From CAYTWW01 sp043801855 (GTDB taxonomy: Archaea; Nanobdellota; Nanobdellia; Woesearchaeales; GW2011-AR15), in the NCBI GenBank assembly GCA_043801855.1, contig JAZDLQ010000017.1, positions 101,100 to 165,099 of the forward strand: a DNA stretch of 64,000 nucleotides. The letters run 5' to 3'. The translations under genes and the position numbers were made by a program. Under the pieces are notes generated by a model. The model was not told the origin of the DNA. It did not search any database and saw only the letters and a list, made by a program, of their open reading frames with translations. Every line of letters begins with the position of its first letter. The first letter of the stretch is position 1. Shown here piece by piece: positions 1 to 7,964 of the stretch.

Positions 1-1
1 A

Positions 2-622
2 ATTGAAGCAGAAGGGAATTTAGTTGTTTCTAACATTAATTGGAAAAAGAACCCAGAATATGTTATGAATCTTTTGTTATCTTTATGGGGAAATAATGAT
101 GAAATAATAAAAACTGGTAAATTATTTGAAAAATTTTCAGCAGAAGCAATAAAAAAATATACTAGCGGAGAGGTGATAATTTATGGACATCCCTCAAAAC
201 AGACAATAAAAGAAATATGTGACGAAATAAAAGAGGATTTTTGTAAAGAGCCCCCTCCACAAAGCAAAGATTCAGGAGTTGATGTTATTGCTTGGAAAAG
301 TTTTGGTGATAATAAACCGAGTCAACTAATAGTGCTATTTCAGTGTGCATCAGGTTTTAACTGGGATCAAAAGTTATTGGAAATTCCATTAAAAAGATGG
401 TCAACGTATATTACATGGGTATGTGACCCAGTTAAAGGATTTACTTTTCCAAAAATAATTCCTTATGAAAAATTTAAGCAGAAAGCTTATGATTGTGGTA
501 TATTATTTGATAGGGCAAGATTATACAGATATACTTTTGATAGTGATATTCCTGATTTAAGAAGCGAAATTTTGGAATGGTGTAATGTACGATTAGAGGG
601 TATAAAAAATGAAGTTTGTTGA
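2..622 (+). CDS. Putative restriction endonuclease, 5'-truncated by the window edge
   Basis: The reading frame is open from the first bases of the window, so the gene probably begins upstream; the first internal ATG is at 65. Visible part about 206 residues. A segment with Gly-Val-Asp-Val-Ile followed about 18 residues later by a hydrophobic strand ending Leu-Phe-Gln-Cys resembles the D...(E/Q)xK core of PD-(D/E)XK nucleases, with Cys-Ala where the Lys is expected, so the motif is imperfect. The 3' end overlaps the cytosine methyltransferase start by 14 bases on the same strand, the usual arrangement of type II restriction-modification pairs. The nuclease assignment therefore rests mostly on context. 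It could instead be another RM-associated protein. Confidence 0.5.
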   Translation: MEAEGNLVVSNINWKKNPEYVMNLLLSLWGNNDEIIKTGKLFEKFSAEAIKKYTSGEVIIYGHPSKQTIKEICDEIKEDFCKEPPPQSKDSGVDVIAWKSFGDNKPSQLIVLFQCASGFNWDQKLLEIPLKRWSTYITWVCDPVKGFTFPKIIPYEKFKQKAYDCGILFDRARLYRYTFDSDIPDLRSEILEWCNVRLEGIKNEVC

Positions 623-1865
623 TTTATTTGCAGGATTAGGAGGATTTCATGTGGCCTTATCTTCATTAGGACATGAGTGTGTGTTTGCTTCAGAGATAAA
701 TAATTCATTAGCCAAGACCTATGAAAGAAATTTTGGGATTAAAGTTTACGGAGACATTACAAAAATTAAGGCTGATGAGATTCCAAAACATGATATACTC
801 TGTGCAGGTTTTCCATGTCAACCTTTTTCAAAAGCAGGGAGGCAAAAAGGATTAAAAGATAAAAAAAATGGTAGTTTTTTTATAAAGGATGTTGCAAGAA
901 TTTTAGAATATCATAGGCCTAAATATTTTATTTTAGAAAATGTGCCGCATCTTAAAAAACATGATCGTGAAAAAACATGGAAAATTATATTAGGAAAATT
1001 ACAAGACCTTAATTATGATGTAAAAGAAACAATTTTATCCCCTCACGAGTTTGGCATTCCCCAAATAAGGAAAAGAATATTTATTGTAGGTTCATCAAAA
1101 AAATTAAATGATTTTGAATTCCCTACACCCAAAATAGATGCGGAGTTAGATATTAGAAATATATTACTAAAATCAGAAAATAATAATAGGAAATTAAACG
1201 AAAAACAACTAAATTGTCTTGATTTGTGGCAACAAATAATCGATAAGATTCCAAAGGAAGATTCTTTACCTTCTTTTCCAATTTGGTCTATGGAATTTAG
1301 TGCAACCTATCCTTTTGAAGATAAAACACCCCATAGCTCGAGTATTAAGGAATTACAAAAATCACGGGGAATATTTGGAAAATCTCTTAAAAACTTAAAT
1401 AGAGAACAGATTTATTCTTACTTGCCTAGTTATGCAAAAATAGAACAAGACAAATTTCCTCAGTGGAAAATAAATTACATTAAACAAAATAGAGAATTTT
1501 ATGATAAATATAAGGGTGTATTAAAGCCTTTCTTGAAAGAGTTAAATAAATTGTCTTCAAGTTGGCAAAAACTAGAGTGGAATTGTCAGAATGGAGAAAG
1601 AACAATTAAAAATTATATTTTGCAGTTTAGGGCATCAGGCATTAGAATAAAAAAAACAAATTATGCCCCCACTTTGGTTTTAACATCTACTCAGAGACCA
1701 ATAATTGGTTGGGAAGAAAGATATATTTCTCCTAGAGAAGCTGCAAAACTTCAAGCATTGGATGATATTGAGTTGCCTGATACAGAGTCTACTGCTTTTA
1801 GATCATTAGGAAATGCGGTTAATTCCAAAATTGTAAAAGTTATAGCTCTAAATTTAATCAAATAG
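609..1865 (+). CDS. dcm: DNA (cytosine-5-)methyltransferase of a type II RM system
   Basis: Transfers a methyl group from S-adenosylmethionine to C5 of cytosine in a specific DNA site, protecting host DNA from the partner nuclease. All landmark C5-MTase motifs are visible in order: motif I FAGLGGF near residue 8, motif IV GFPCQPFSKAG near 65 with the catalytic Cys of PCQ, motif VI ENV near 110, motif VIII QIRKRIF near 150, a long target-recognition region, and motif X SLGNAV near the C-terminus. Length 418 is typical. The ATG lies inside the 3' end of the upstream gene, implying translational coupling. Such modules transfer readily; the flanking integrase-like remnant and inverted repeats fit recent acquisition. 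Recognition sequence cannot be read from the protein. Confidence 0.95.
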   Translation: MKFVDLFAGLGGFHVALSSLGHECVFASEINNSLAKTYERNFGIKVYGDITKIKADEIPKHDILCAGFPCQPFSKAGRQKGLKDKKNGSFFIKDVARILEYHRPKYFILENVPHLKKHDREKTWKIILGKLQDLNYDVKETILSPHEFGIPQIRKRIFIVGSSKKLNDFEFPTPKIDAELDIRNILLKSENNNRKLNEKQLNCLDLWQQIIDKIPKEDSLPSFPIWSMEFSATYPFEDKTPHSSSIKELQKSRGIFGKSLKNLNREQIYSYLPSYAKIEQDKFPQWKINYIKQNREFYDKYKGVLKPFLKELNKLSSSWQKLEWNCQNGERTIKNYILQFRASGIRIKKTNYAPTLVLTSTQRPIIGWEERYISPREAAKLQALDDIELPDTESTAFRSLGNAVNSKIVKVIALNLIK

Positions 1866-2078
1866 TTTTTTCACCCCATTTAAATGTAATACTTTTCCGA
1901 AGGACTAGGAACCACCTCGTTTTAGTCAAAAGGAACTCAAATTTTACTGAACTTATCGGAATTAAGCGAAATTTTATTACGCTTAATACTGGAATTTACT
2001 ATAGGATATGCAATTTAATCTAATTGAAGGTAGTCTCATATTTCATGAATGAAGTACATTATGTCAAAATTGAAATAT

Positions 2079-2159
2079 AGTGAAGGCGCAAAATAATTGA
2101 GCATAAGTATTATCAATAGCACCTTCACTTATTACGAAAAGCGCTCAGTTTTTTTGCGC
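2079..2159. repeat. Nested inverted repeats downstream of the RM pair
   Basis: Two interleaved inverted repeats are visible in the non-coding stretch 1866-2285. AGTGAAGG at 2079-2086 pairs with CCTTCACT at 2122-2129 (8/8). GCGCAAAATAATTGAGC at 2086-2102 pairs with GCTCAGTTTTTTTGCGC at 2143-2159 with two mismatches. A third pair, CAATAGCA at 2114-2121 and TGCTATTG at 2172-2179, overlaps them. The stretch otherwise holds no convincing gene. It may be the remnant of a small palindromic mobile element or an attachment region; function unknown. Confidence 0.55.
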
Positions 2160-2160
2160 T

Positions 2161-2271
2161 TTGAGTATAGATGCTATTGTAGATCAAGAGTGTAAACTCA
2201 AAGAATATTCACAAAAGACAAGAGATACTTATCTACGTCACATTAAGAAATTTGCCATACACTTTTTTTAA
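2161..2271 (+). pseudogene. Possible remnant of a tyrosine recombinase core-binding domain
   Basis: An open stretch ending with TAA at 2269-2271 encodes a peptide containing YSQKTRDTYLRHIKKFAIHF. The spacing S-x-x-T-x-x-x-Y-x-x-x-I-x-x-F-x-x-F matches the SAM-like N-terminal (core-binding) domain of XerC/XerD/XerA-type integrases. Nothing resembling the catalytic R-H-R-Y domain follows; nikR begins immediately on the other strand. A TTG at 2161 is the only plausible start and no ribosome-binding site is seen. If real, it marks an old integration boundary beside the RM module. The match is one short motif, so chance is not excluded. Confidence 0.4.
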
Positions 2272-2285
2272 GTAAAGCCTGTCTT

Positions 2286-2690
2286 TCAAATCCCTGTCAT
2301 TACTAACTTTCCGTGCTTTACGCCCTTTGTTGCAAGTATTGAATCTGAGAATTTGGTGATATCCTTCACCTTTCCTTCAAGTATTAATACCTCCATGCAG
2401 TTATCATCATCTATATGAACATGGAGCGTGCTCCTTATTATATTAGAATATTCGTGTTGCTTATGAGTTAATTCATGTTGTAAGTCATGTTTGTGGTGGT
2501 CAAATACCATAGTCAATGTCGCAACCATTTTCTTATCAGGATCTTTTTGCTTTTCATAAATTAATGAATCCCTAATTAAATCCCTTATTGCCTCAGATCT
2601 ATTCTTGTATCCTTTTGTTTTTGTCAATCTGTCAAATTCTTTAAGCTGCTCCGGATCAAATGCTATTCCTTTCCTTACTATTTTTTCCAT
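2286..2690 (-). CDS. nikR: Nickel-responsive transcriptional regulator NikR
   Basis: Ribbon-helix-helix repressor that binds DNA when loaded with Ni2+ and limits nickel uptake. The N-terminal RHH segment (about residues 1-45, with a NRSEAIRDLIRD helix) is followed by an ACT-like metal domain carrying the conserved nickel ligands: a His in HEY, then HVH, then Cys in the DDDNCMEV segment. The start chosen is the ATG at 2690, giving 134 residues (E. coli NikR is 133), because GGTG lies just upstream; an in-frame ATG at 2705 would add five residues and lacks this. It sits at the head of the hydrogenase/nickel island, divergent from a membrane-protein gene, with a NikR-type operator between them. 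Confidence 0.92.
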   Translation of the reverse strand: MEKIVRKGIAFDPEQLKEFDRLTKTKGYKNRSEAIRDLIRDSLIYEKQKDPDKKMVATLTMVFDHHKHDLQHELTHKQHEYSNIIRSTLHVHIDDDNCMEVLILEGKVKDITKFSDSILATKGVKHGKLVMTGI

Positions 2691-2731
2691 TATTATCACC
2701 TGCATATTAGTAGCACGTATTTAATATAAAA

Positions 2732-2758
2732 GTGTTACGATTTTTTTATTCGTAGCAA
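2732..2758. promoter_or_regulatory. Candidate NikR operator in the divergent nikR promoter
   Basis: GTGTTAC at 2732-2738 and GTAGCAA at 2752-2758 are separated by 13 bases. The layout matches the GTGTTAC-N13/14-GTAACAC operator class that I recall being predicted for many NikR regulators, with 5 of 7 positions kept in the right arm. The arms extend inward (GTGTTACGA and TCGTAGCAA). The site lies between nikR and the membrane-protein gene at 2823 and could regulate both. Confidence 0.6.
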
Positions 2759-2822
2759 AAAGTTTATTAAGCCGCAATTTTTAATGGGATTGTAGCAATA
2801 GCGAAAGCATATAGCAGCAAAA

Positions 2823-3362
2823 ATGATTAATAAGGAGTTTTTTAAAAAGAGGTTTAGTATATCTTATGCGTTGATATTTGCAATTATTTTGATTTTACTT
2901 ATTCTTTTTTTCAGGAAAACGGCGATTTATTTCATCCTTGTGCTTTTAACATCTGCTTTTGTTTATTTGAATTATTATATACACCTGCCTTTTGATCTTA
3001 GCCCTGTTCTTTTTTTATCACTGATTATTACAAGAGAATATAATTTTTTTATGTCAATCCTCTATATTTTTGTGGCAGGAATACTTCCAATGGTTTTTGC
3101 AGGAGGAAGTTTTGACCATACAACCATTTTTTACTTATCAATTATTATTGCAGTTAATTTTATTTCAATTTTTTTTATTTCTGTAAGCTTTATTATTGCA
3201 GCTCTAATATTAATCATTATCCACCATATAATATGCGCTTTTGGAAGCATTTCATTTGGGACAAACCCTGCAAAAGAAGTAGTAAATATGATAACTAAGA
3301 TTGCTGTAGATGGGTTTTATATCCTGAATTTTTCAGTTATAGTAATAAGTATTATTCATTAA
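2823..3362 (+). CDS. Small polytopic membrane protein, possible nickel-transport component
   Basis: 179 residues, almost entirely hydrophobic, with about five or six predicted transmembrane helices after a basic N-terminus and little soluble sequence. I do not recognise the family. Size and topology resemble the substrate-binding S components of ECF transporters, and it shares the NikR-flanked divergent promoter region, so a role in nickel uptake or efflux is a reasonable guess. The His-rich N-terminal motif of CbiM/NikM-type Ni/Co components is absent, and no ATPase or T-component gene lies beside it. It could equally be an unrelated membrane protein. Confidence 0.75.
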   Translation: MINKEFFKKRFSISYALIFAIILILLILFFRKTAIYFILVLLTSAFVYLNYYIHLPFDLSPVLFLSLIITREYNFFMSILYIFVAGILPMVFAGGSFDHTTIFYLSIIIAVNFISIFFISVSFIIAALILIIIHHIICAFGSISFGTNPAKEVVNMITKIAVDGFYILNFSVIVISIIH

Positions 3363-3387
3363 CAGAAAAAATAGTCAATAGTAGCTA

Positions 3388-4137
3388 CTAATGATTGTGT
3401 GCATGCTTCAGCAGATGCTCTCTTTCATGCATTAAATAATGGGCGGCGTTTCCGAACGACTCTTGATTTTTCGAGGAGACTCTGATAATATTTGCTTTCC
3501 CATTGATATTCCTTAAATCCCTTAGATATATTTTCTCGTTAAAATTTACATATTTTGCAAGATCAGATTTTGATATAACTATAATATTAGCATCCATGAA
3601 TATGTAAGGATATTTTTTTGGCTTGTCAAATCCTTCAGTAGTGCTGCTGATGACTATATTTATGTGCTGCCCTATTTTTACTCCGGCAGGGCATACAAGA
3701 TTGCCTACATTTTCTATTATTAGGTAATTTTTTCCTGAAAGGTCCATTTCCTGAATTGCTTGATTAATCATCATTGAATTGAGATGGCAGCCGCTGTGGG
3801 TGTTAATCTGATATGTGTAAATATTACTTGCTTCAAGCCTTTTTTTGTCAATGTCAGATTCCAAATCTCCTTGTATTACAGCAATTTCAGCAGAAGGAAT
3901 ATGTTTGCTTATTCCTTCTATAAAGCTTGTTTTTCCGCAGCCGGGCGAGCCCATTAGGTTAATGCATAATATATTTTTTGCTTTCAGCCTGGATTTTATT
4001 TGATCTGAAAGAAAATCATTCATTTCTGTGACAGATTCATTGATTAAAAAGCTTTTTTCATTCTTAGAAACTTTTCTCACCTTTTTTTTTACATTATTTT
4101 TATGCTTTTTTTCTTCACATCCGCATTCTTTGCACAT
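3388..4137 (-). CDS. hypB: Hydrogenase nickel incorporation GTPase HypB
   Basis: GTPase that, with HypA, inserts Ni into the [NiFe] site of the hydrogenase large subunit. The N-terminus has a CxxCxC metal-binding motif (Cys2, Cys5, Cys7). The P-loop GSPGCGKT is at residues 63-70, followed by DLESDIDKKRLEA and a GHxx-type segment typical of HypB. The G4 motif reads SKSD rather than NKxD, a small deviation. The C-terminus is His-rich (H-x-H-x-H-type end), a possible nickel store. It is the last gene of the run hyaD-hypC-hypD-hypE-hypA-hypB, starting 2 bases after the hypA stop. Confidence 0.95.
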   Translation of the reverse strand: MCKECGCEEKKHKNNVKKKVRKVSKNEKSFLINESVTEMNDFLSDQIKSRLKAKNILCINLMGSPGCGKTSFIEGISKHIPSAEIAVIQGDLESDIDKKRLEASNIYTYQINTHSGCHLNSMMINQAIQEMDLSGKNYLIIENVGNLVCPAGVKIGQHINIVISSTTEGFDKPKKYPYIFMDANIIVISKSDLAKYVNFNEKIYLRDLRNINGKANIIRVSSKNQESFGNAAHYLMHEREHLLKHAHNH

Positions 4138-4139
4138 AA

Positions 4140-4487
4140 TTATCCCTCTATGATTTTTTTTATTATAAAATTTCTTCCCTGAATTATCTTGACATTACCT
4201 GACTTGCACTCTTTGCAATAGACAAGTATTGGCTCATTGACAAGGTTTATCTTTTTGCATTCGTTGCATCTGATTTTGCCTTTTATCTCTTTAAATTGTA
4301 ATTCTGTTTCTTTAAGTAAAGTTTCCTCTTTTTTCATTATGCCATAATAAAATACAATTGGTTCTTTCTTATAATTTGTAAGCATGCCAAGTTCAAGCAT
4401 AATTTTTTTAGGTTTTTTTATTTTTTTTTCTTTACATTCTCTAATTATCTTTGTTACAAGCGCTTTAGTTATTGACAATTCATGCAT
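4140..4487 (-). CDS. hypA: Hydrogenase nickel chaperone HypA
   Basis: Small nickel-binding partner of HypB. The start at 4487 gives a protein beginning Met-His-Glu; His2 is the family nickel ligand, so the in-frame TTG at 4499 (four extra residues) is rejected. A zinc-binding pair of CxxC motifs lies near residues 74-95 (CNEC and CKEC). Length 115 is normal. It sits between hypE (35-base gap) and hypB (2-base gap) and is evidently cotranscribed. Confidence 0.94.
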   Translation of the reverse strand: MHELSITKALVTKIIRECKEKKIKKPKKIMLELGMLTNYKKEPIVFYYGIMKKEETLLKETELQFKEIKGKIRCNECKKINLVNEPILVYCKECKSGNVKIIQGRNFIIKKIIEG

Positions 4488-4521
4488 TTTATTTTTCAAA
4501 TTGTTTTTATATCAATTCTAT

Positions 4522-5499
4522 TTAGCATATTCTAGGAACAATTCTTCCGGTTGGCTTTGGAAGGATGCTTTTTCCAATGGCAGTATTTAAAATAACTTTT
4601 TTGCTATTGTCTATTTTGCCTATTATTGCAGCGTACTTATTGTATTTTTGCAGAAGTTCAAGAATTTTTTTTGCATTCTCCTGCGATGCTACAACTATTG
4701 CTCTTCCCTCGCACGCAAGATTAAATAAGTTAATGCCGAGCATCTCTGCAACTTTTTTAACCTGCGGCAATGCAGGAATTGAATCTTCATCTAATGATAT
4801 GCCTACGTTATTTTGCTCGCAAATCTCATTTAGTGACGCTGCTATTCCTCCGCGTGTAGGGTCTTTTGCAATTTTTACATATTTTCTTATATCATTGAAT
4901 TCCATAATTAATGGCTTTGAATCAGTTATCACATTTGTCTCGTAATCAAACCTTTTGCTTAGGAGTGCAATTGCATGCTCGCCTATTCCTCCGCTGATAA
5001 TTACTGCATCGCCATTGTTTAATACATCTGAAAAAATTCTGTCTGATATTCCTACAGCTGCTGTGTTAATTATAATCTTATCGATTTTTCCCTTTGGCAT
5101 AACTTTTGTGTCTCCTGTCACAATCGGCACATTATACCTGGCTGATAGCTCTTTTATAGTGTTGATAATAACTGATAGGTTTTCGGTCGAGAAACCCTCT
5201 TCAATCACTAAAGACAGCGCAATTCCTATTGGAATACCTCCCTTAACCAGTATGTCATTTACTGTTCCGCAAAATGCAAGATGCCCAATATTGCCGCCAG
5301 GAAAAAAAATTGGGTCAACAACATAAGAATCTGTTGTAAAAAATAATTTTTTTTTGTTTTCCAGTTCATATGTTGCAGAATCGCTGTCGCAGTTTTTCCA
5401 GTTGCTCCGAAATGAGAAGCCAAATGAATTTATCAATTGGTCCATCTCGCTTCCTCCTGCTCCTTCTGCAAGTGTGATTACTTTTTTTTCTTCTTTCAT
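4522..5499 (-). CDS. hypE: Hydrogenase maturation protein HypE
   Basis: AIR-synthase-fold enzyme that dehydrates a carbamoyl group on its C-terminal cysteine to a thiocyanate, supplying the CN ligands of the NiFe site. Visible are the N-terminal GAGG segment, the TTDSYVV and GGNIGH blocks, the GDTKV motif, the DPTRGGIA motif and the essential C-terminal Pro-Arg-Ile-Cys, so the acceptor Cys is intact. Length 325 is typical. The partner carbamoyltransferase HypF, needed to load HypE, is not present anywhere in this window. Sixteen bases separate it from hypD. Confidence 0.96.
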   Translation of the reverse strand: MKEEKKVITLAEGAGGSEMDQLINSFGFSFRSNWKNCDSDSATYELENKKKLFFTTDSYVVDPIFFPGGNIGHLAFCGTVNDILVKGGIPIGIALSLVIEEGFSTENLSVIINTIKELSARYNVPIVTGDTKVMPKGKIDKIIINTAAVGISDRIFSDVLNNGDAVIISGGIGEHAIALLSKRFDYETNVITDSKPLIMEFNDIRKYVKIAKDPTRGGIAASLNEICEQNNVGISLDEDSIPALPQVKKVAEMLGINLFNLACEGRAIVVASQENAKKILELLQKYNKYAAIIGKIDNSKKVILNTAIGKSILPKPTGRIVPRIC

Positions 5500-5515
5500 C
5501 TTTTTTATTTAGTTC

Positions 5516-6544
5516 TCATTTTCCGTGCCTATAATAAATTGAGCATGTCCCTTCTTCTGATACCATGCATGCGCCTTGTGGATTACTTGGTGTGCAGACT
5601 TTTTTATAAAGAGGACATGATACAGGTTCAATTGTTCCCTTTAATATATCTCCACATCTGCATCCGGCGCTTTTTTTTGTGACAACTTTTGACAATATTT
5701 CTTTGTATTTAACTTTCGCATTCAATTTATCATCTTTTACTTCAAGGCCGGAATTTTGTATTGTACCAAGGCCTCTCCAAACACTATCTGCAACATAAAA
5801 TTTTTCAGCAAGAAGCTTTTGCGCATTAACATTTCCATCTTCCTGGACAATTTCAGGATATGCATTTATTGTTTTTTTTCTCCCTTGAATGATTAATTCA
5901 AGAAGTGCGCTGATTCCCCTTAATATTTTTTCAGGTGTGAATCCGCTTATCGCTGATGCGATATTTAACTTATCGTATGCCTTCCTGCCAATTATTGCAG
6001 AGACGTGGCCTGGCGATATGAATCCATCAATTGCATCGTTTTCGCAAACAAGGGCAGATATAGCAGGCGGAACAAGCTTATGGACTGAATAAACACAAAT
6101 GCCTTTGTTCAATAAATAGGCAGTCATCGGAGCTGTTGTCTCAAATCCAACTCCAAAAAAAACAATATTTGGATACCTTTCAACAAGTGCTAACACTTCA
6201 GAAGCAGAATACACTTCAAAGACATTTCCTTGCATTGCTTTTGCATCTTCAAGAGAATACTCACTTCCGGGAACACGCATCATGTCACCATACGTTGCAA
6301 TAGGGATAGAGCTCATTGCAAGGCTTATCATACAGTCAATATCATGCTGGGAAGAAACACAGACAGGGCATCCTGGCCCGGATATAAGCCTTATATTTTT
6401 AGGGAGAATATCTCTTATTCCGTATTTTACAATAACATTTGTATGGCCGCCGCATATTTCCATAATCGTAATATTTTTTTTTGCCTTTTTGGCAAGAATA
6501 TTTATTTTTTCAATATGTTTTTTAATAATAGCAGCGTCTTCCAT
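5516..6544 (-). CDS. hypD: Hydrogenase maturation protein HypD
   Basis: Iron-sulfur scaffold on which the Fe(CN)2CO unit is assembled together with HypC. The diagnostic CGGHT motif is near residue 31, GPGCPVC near residues 56-62, and the C-terminal Cys-rich region (CRCG, then Cys spaced through SCPLYKKVC to the end) supplies the [4Fe-4S] ligands. Length 342 is normal. hypC ends one base upstream, so the pair is almost certainly cotranslated, matching the HypC-HypD complex. Confidence 0.96.
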   Translation of the reverse strand: MEDAAIIKKHIEKINILAKKAKKNITIMEICGGHTNVIVKYGIRDILPKNIRLISGPGCPVCVSSQHDIDCMISLAMSSIPIATYGDMMRVPGSEYSLEDAKAMQGNVFEVYSASEVLALVERYPNIVFFGVGFETTAPMTAYLLNKGICVYSVHKLVPPAISALVCENDAIDGFISPGHVSAIIGRKAYDKLNIASAISGFTPEKILRGISALLELIIQGRKKTINAYPEIVQEDGNVNAQKLLAEKFYVADSVWRGLGTIQNSGLEVKDDKLNAKVKYKEILSKVVTKKSAGCRCGDILKGTIEPVSCPLYKKVCTPSNPQGACMVSEEGTCSIYYRHGK

Positions 6545-6545
6545 C

Positions 6546-6782
6546 TTATTTAAATTTGTTTTTTTTTATCCTCTCGATATCGTGCCTGATGATCTCAATT
6601 GACTCTTCTGCACTTTTTTTGTCAAGCTTTTCAATAGCAAATCCGGCATGGATAAGGATATAATCTCCGAGTTTTGGATTGTCTATTAATGATAAATTTA
6701 TTTTTTTGGTGACACCGCCATAATCTACATTGGCAGTATCAGATTGAATGCTTATTATTTTTGCAGGTATTGCGTAGCACAT
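6546..6782 (-). CDS. hypC: Hydrogenase maturation chaperone HypC
   Basis: Small chaperone that binds HypD and the immature large subunit. The start at 6782 gives the family signature Met-Cys-x-Ala-Ile-Pro, in which Cys2 is essential; an in-frame upstream start adding eight residues would bury Cys2 and is rejected. Length 78. It lies one base downstream of the maturation protease and one base upstream of hypD. Confidence 0.93.
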   Translation of the reverse strand: MCYAIPAKIISIQSDTANVDYGGVTKKINLSLIDNPKLGDYILIHAGFAIEKLDKKSAEESIEIIRHDIERIKKNKFK

Positions 6783-6783
6783 A

Positions 6784-7254
6784 TTAGTTTCCGGATGAAG
6801 CTCCAAGTTTGATTATATTATTTACTACATTATCTTTAATGTTTTCAAATTTTAACAATATCTCATCAGATAATTTGTTATAAAAAGGCTTTGTATCTTT
6901 TACATTAATTCCTATAAGGAATACTCCCTTAATATTCGGCTTGTATGCTTTTATTAGCTGTGCAGTTTCTTCAACACCAAAGTCGTGGATTGAGCCAATA
7001 TTCATACTTGATTTTAGGTTTTCTGCTCTTATTACTTTAACAGTTCCTATTTTGCCTTTTTCTTTCATTGAGTCTACTATAATGACTGTATCGTTATCTT
7101 CGATATAAGAAATTATGTCAAATCCAAGAACACCTGCTTCCAAAAGTTCAAATCCAGTAAGCCGCTCGTCTTTTTCAAGCTCCGAATATAGCTTAGGCCC
7201 AATGCCATCATCTCCTCCAAAAGTGTTACCGACAAAAAAGACCTTAACAACCAT
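6784..7254 (-). CDS. hyaD: [NiFe] hydrogenase maturation endopeptidase (HyaD/HycI family)
   Basis: Nickel-dependent endopeptidase that removes the C-terminal tail of the large subunit after nickel insertion. The N-terminal GNTFGGDDGIG motif contains the conserved Asp, the VDSM segment follows, and a His in SIHDFG matches the third metal ligand region. Length 156 is typical. It heads the hyp run, and a TATA-like TTATTTAA lies about 30 bases upstream. Its likely substrate is the large subunit at 8608-10119, which carries a 16-residue tail after its DPCxxCxxH motif. Confidence 0.92.
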   Translation of the reverse strand: MVVKVFFVGNTFGGDDGIGPKLYSELEKDERLTGFELLEAGVLGFDIISYIEDNDTVIIVDSMKEKGKIGTVKVIRAENLKSSMNIGSIHDFGVEETAQLIKAYKPNIKGVFLIGINVKDTKPFYNKLSDEILLKFENIKDNVVNNIIKLGASSGN

Positions 7255-7280
7255 ACTAAACCCAAAAAGGAATTAATGCT

Positions 7281-7288
7281 TAAATAAG
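7281..7288 (-). promoter_or_regulatory. TATA-like box of the hyaD-hyp operon
   Basis: TTATTTAA on the minus strand lies 27-34 bases before the hyaD ATG, the spacing expected for an archaeal promoter with a very short leader. It implies that the maturation genes have their own promoter in addition to any read-through from upstream. Confidence 0.45.
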
Positions 7289-7337
7289 CTTTGTTTTTAA
7301 GGAGTTAAAAAGCGCGCCAATAATTAATGCATAACTG

Positions 7338-7964
7338 CTAATTGCCAAGAGCTTTGCTTATCGCTTTTTTAAATCTGTCAAGAGATTTAAGCCCAAAAAT
7401 TATTGCAAACTCTCCAACCAAAGAATATTTTTTTACATTGAACTTGGTCTGGAGTATAAGCATATCTTCTGAAGCATAAGGAGAAATTCCTTTAGCAAGA
7501 AACCTAAAGACAAGCTCTTTTTTATTAATCTGCACAAGCGGATCTGTTTGGATAAAGTTCATATTTAAGAAAGTTCCAAGCGCATTAATATAAGACTCAG
7601 ATAAGCTAATCCCTATAGCCTTAAATTTTTCTTCGCATTCAAGCGTAATTGTTTTTGTTGTGCCTATTGGGTTTTTTTCAATTAAATCAAGCAGCACAGT
7701 TGAAAATTTTCTGTCAAATACTGTAATTATGCTTCCGAGAGCATCACCTTTCACTCTGAGAAAAACAGAAACAACAGGATCGTTACTCTGCTGCTTGTAT
7801 TCATTGACAAGGTTTTTAGAGTCAATTATTTTTATTTCGGTTAAGTTCATTTCGACCTTTTCATTGACCATCTGAGACAATCTTATTGCTGCGTTGCCTG
7901 AGCCGATATTTCCTACTTCTTTCATTGCATCAATTTCAAAATCACTTAGCTTATTTTGGTCCAT
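7338..7964 (-). CDS. CheC-family protein with one intact phosphatase site
   Basis: 208 residues in the CheC/CheX/FliY phosphatase fold. The first E-x-x-N site is intact (E16 and N19 in EVGNIGSGN), but at the equivalent second site the sequence reads AIGISLSESYINAL, with Glu and Asn both lost. CheC proteins dephosphorylate CheY-P. The gene starts immediately after the stop of a KaiC-like protein (zero gap) and lies inside the hydrogenase island, far from the main che operon. It resembles the paralogue at 23488, which shares both the lost second site and a KaiC-like neighbour. A link between hydrogenase status and the chemosensory pathway is inference. Confidence 0.85.
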   Translation of the reverse strand: MDQNKLSDFEIDAMKEVGNIGSGNAAIRLSQMVNEKVEMNLTEIKIIDSKNLVNEYKQQSNDPVVSVFLRVKGDALGSIITVFDRKFSTVLLDLIEKNPIGTTKTITLECEEKFKAIGISLSESYINALGTFLNMNFIQTDPLVQINKKELVFRFLAKGISPYASEDMLILQTKFNVKKYSLVGEFAIIFGLKSLDRFKKAISKALGN

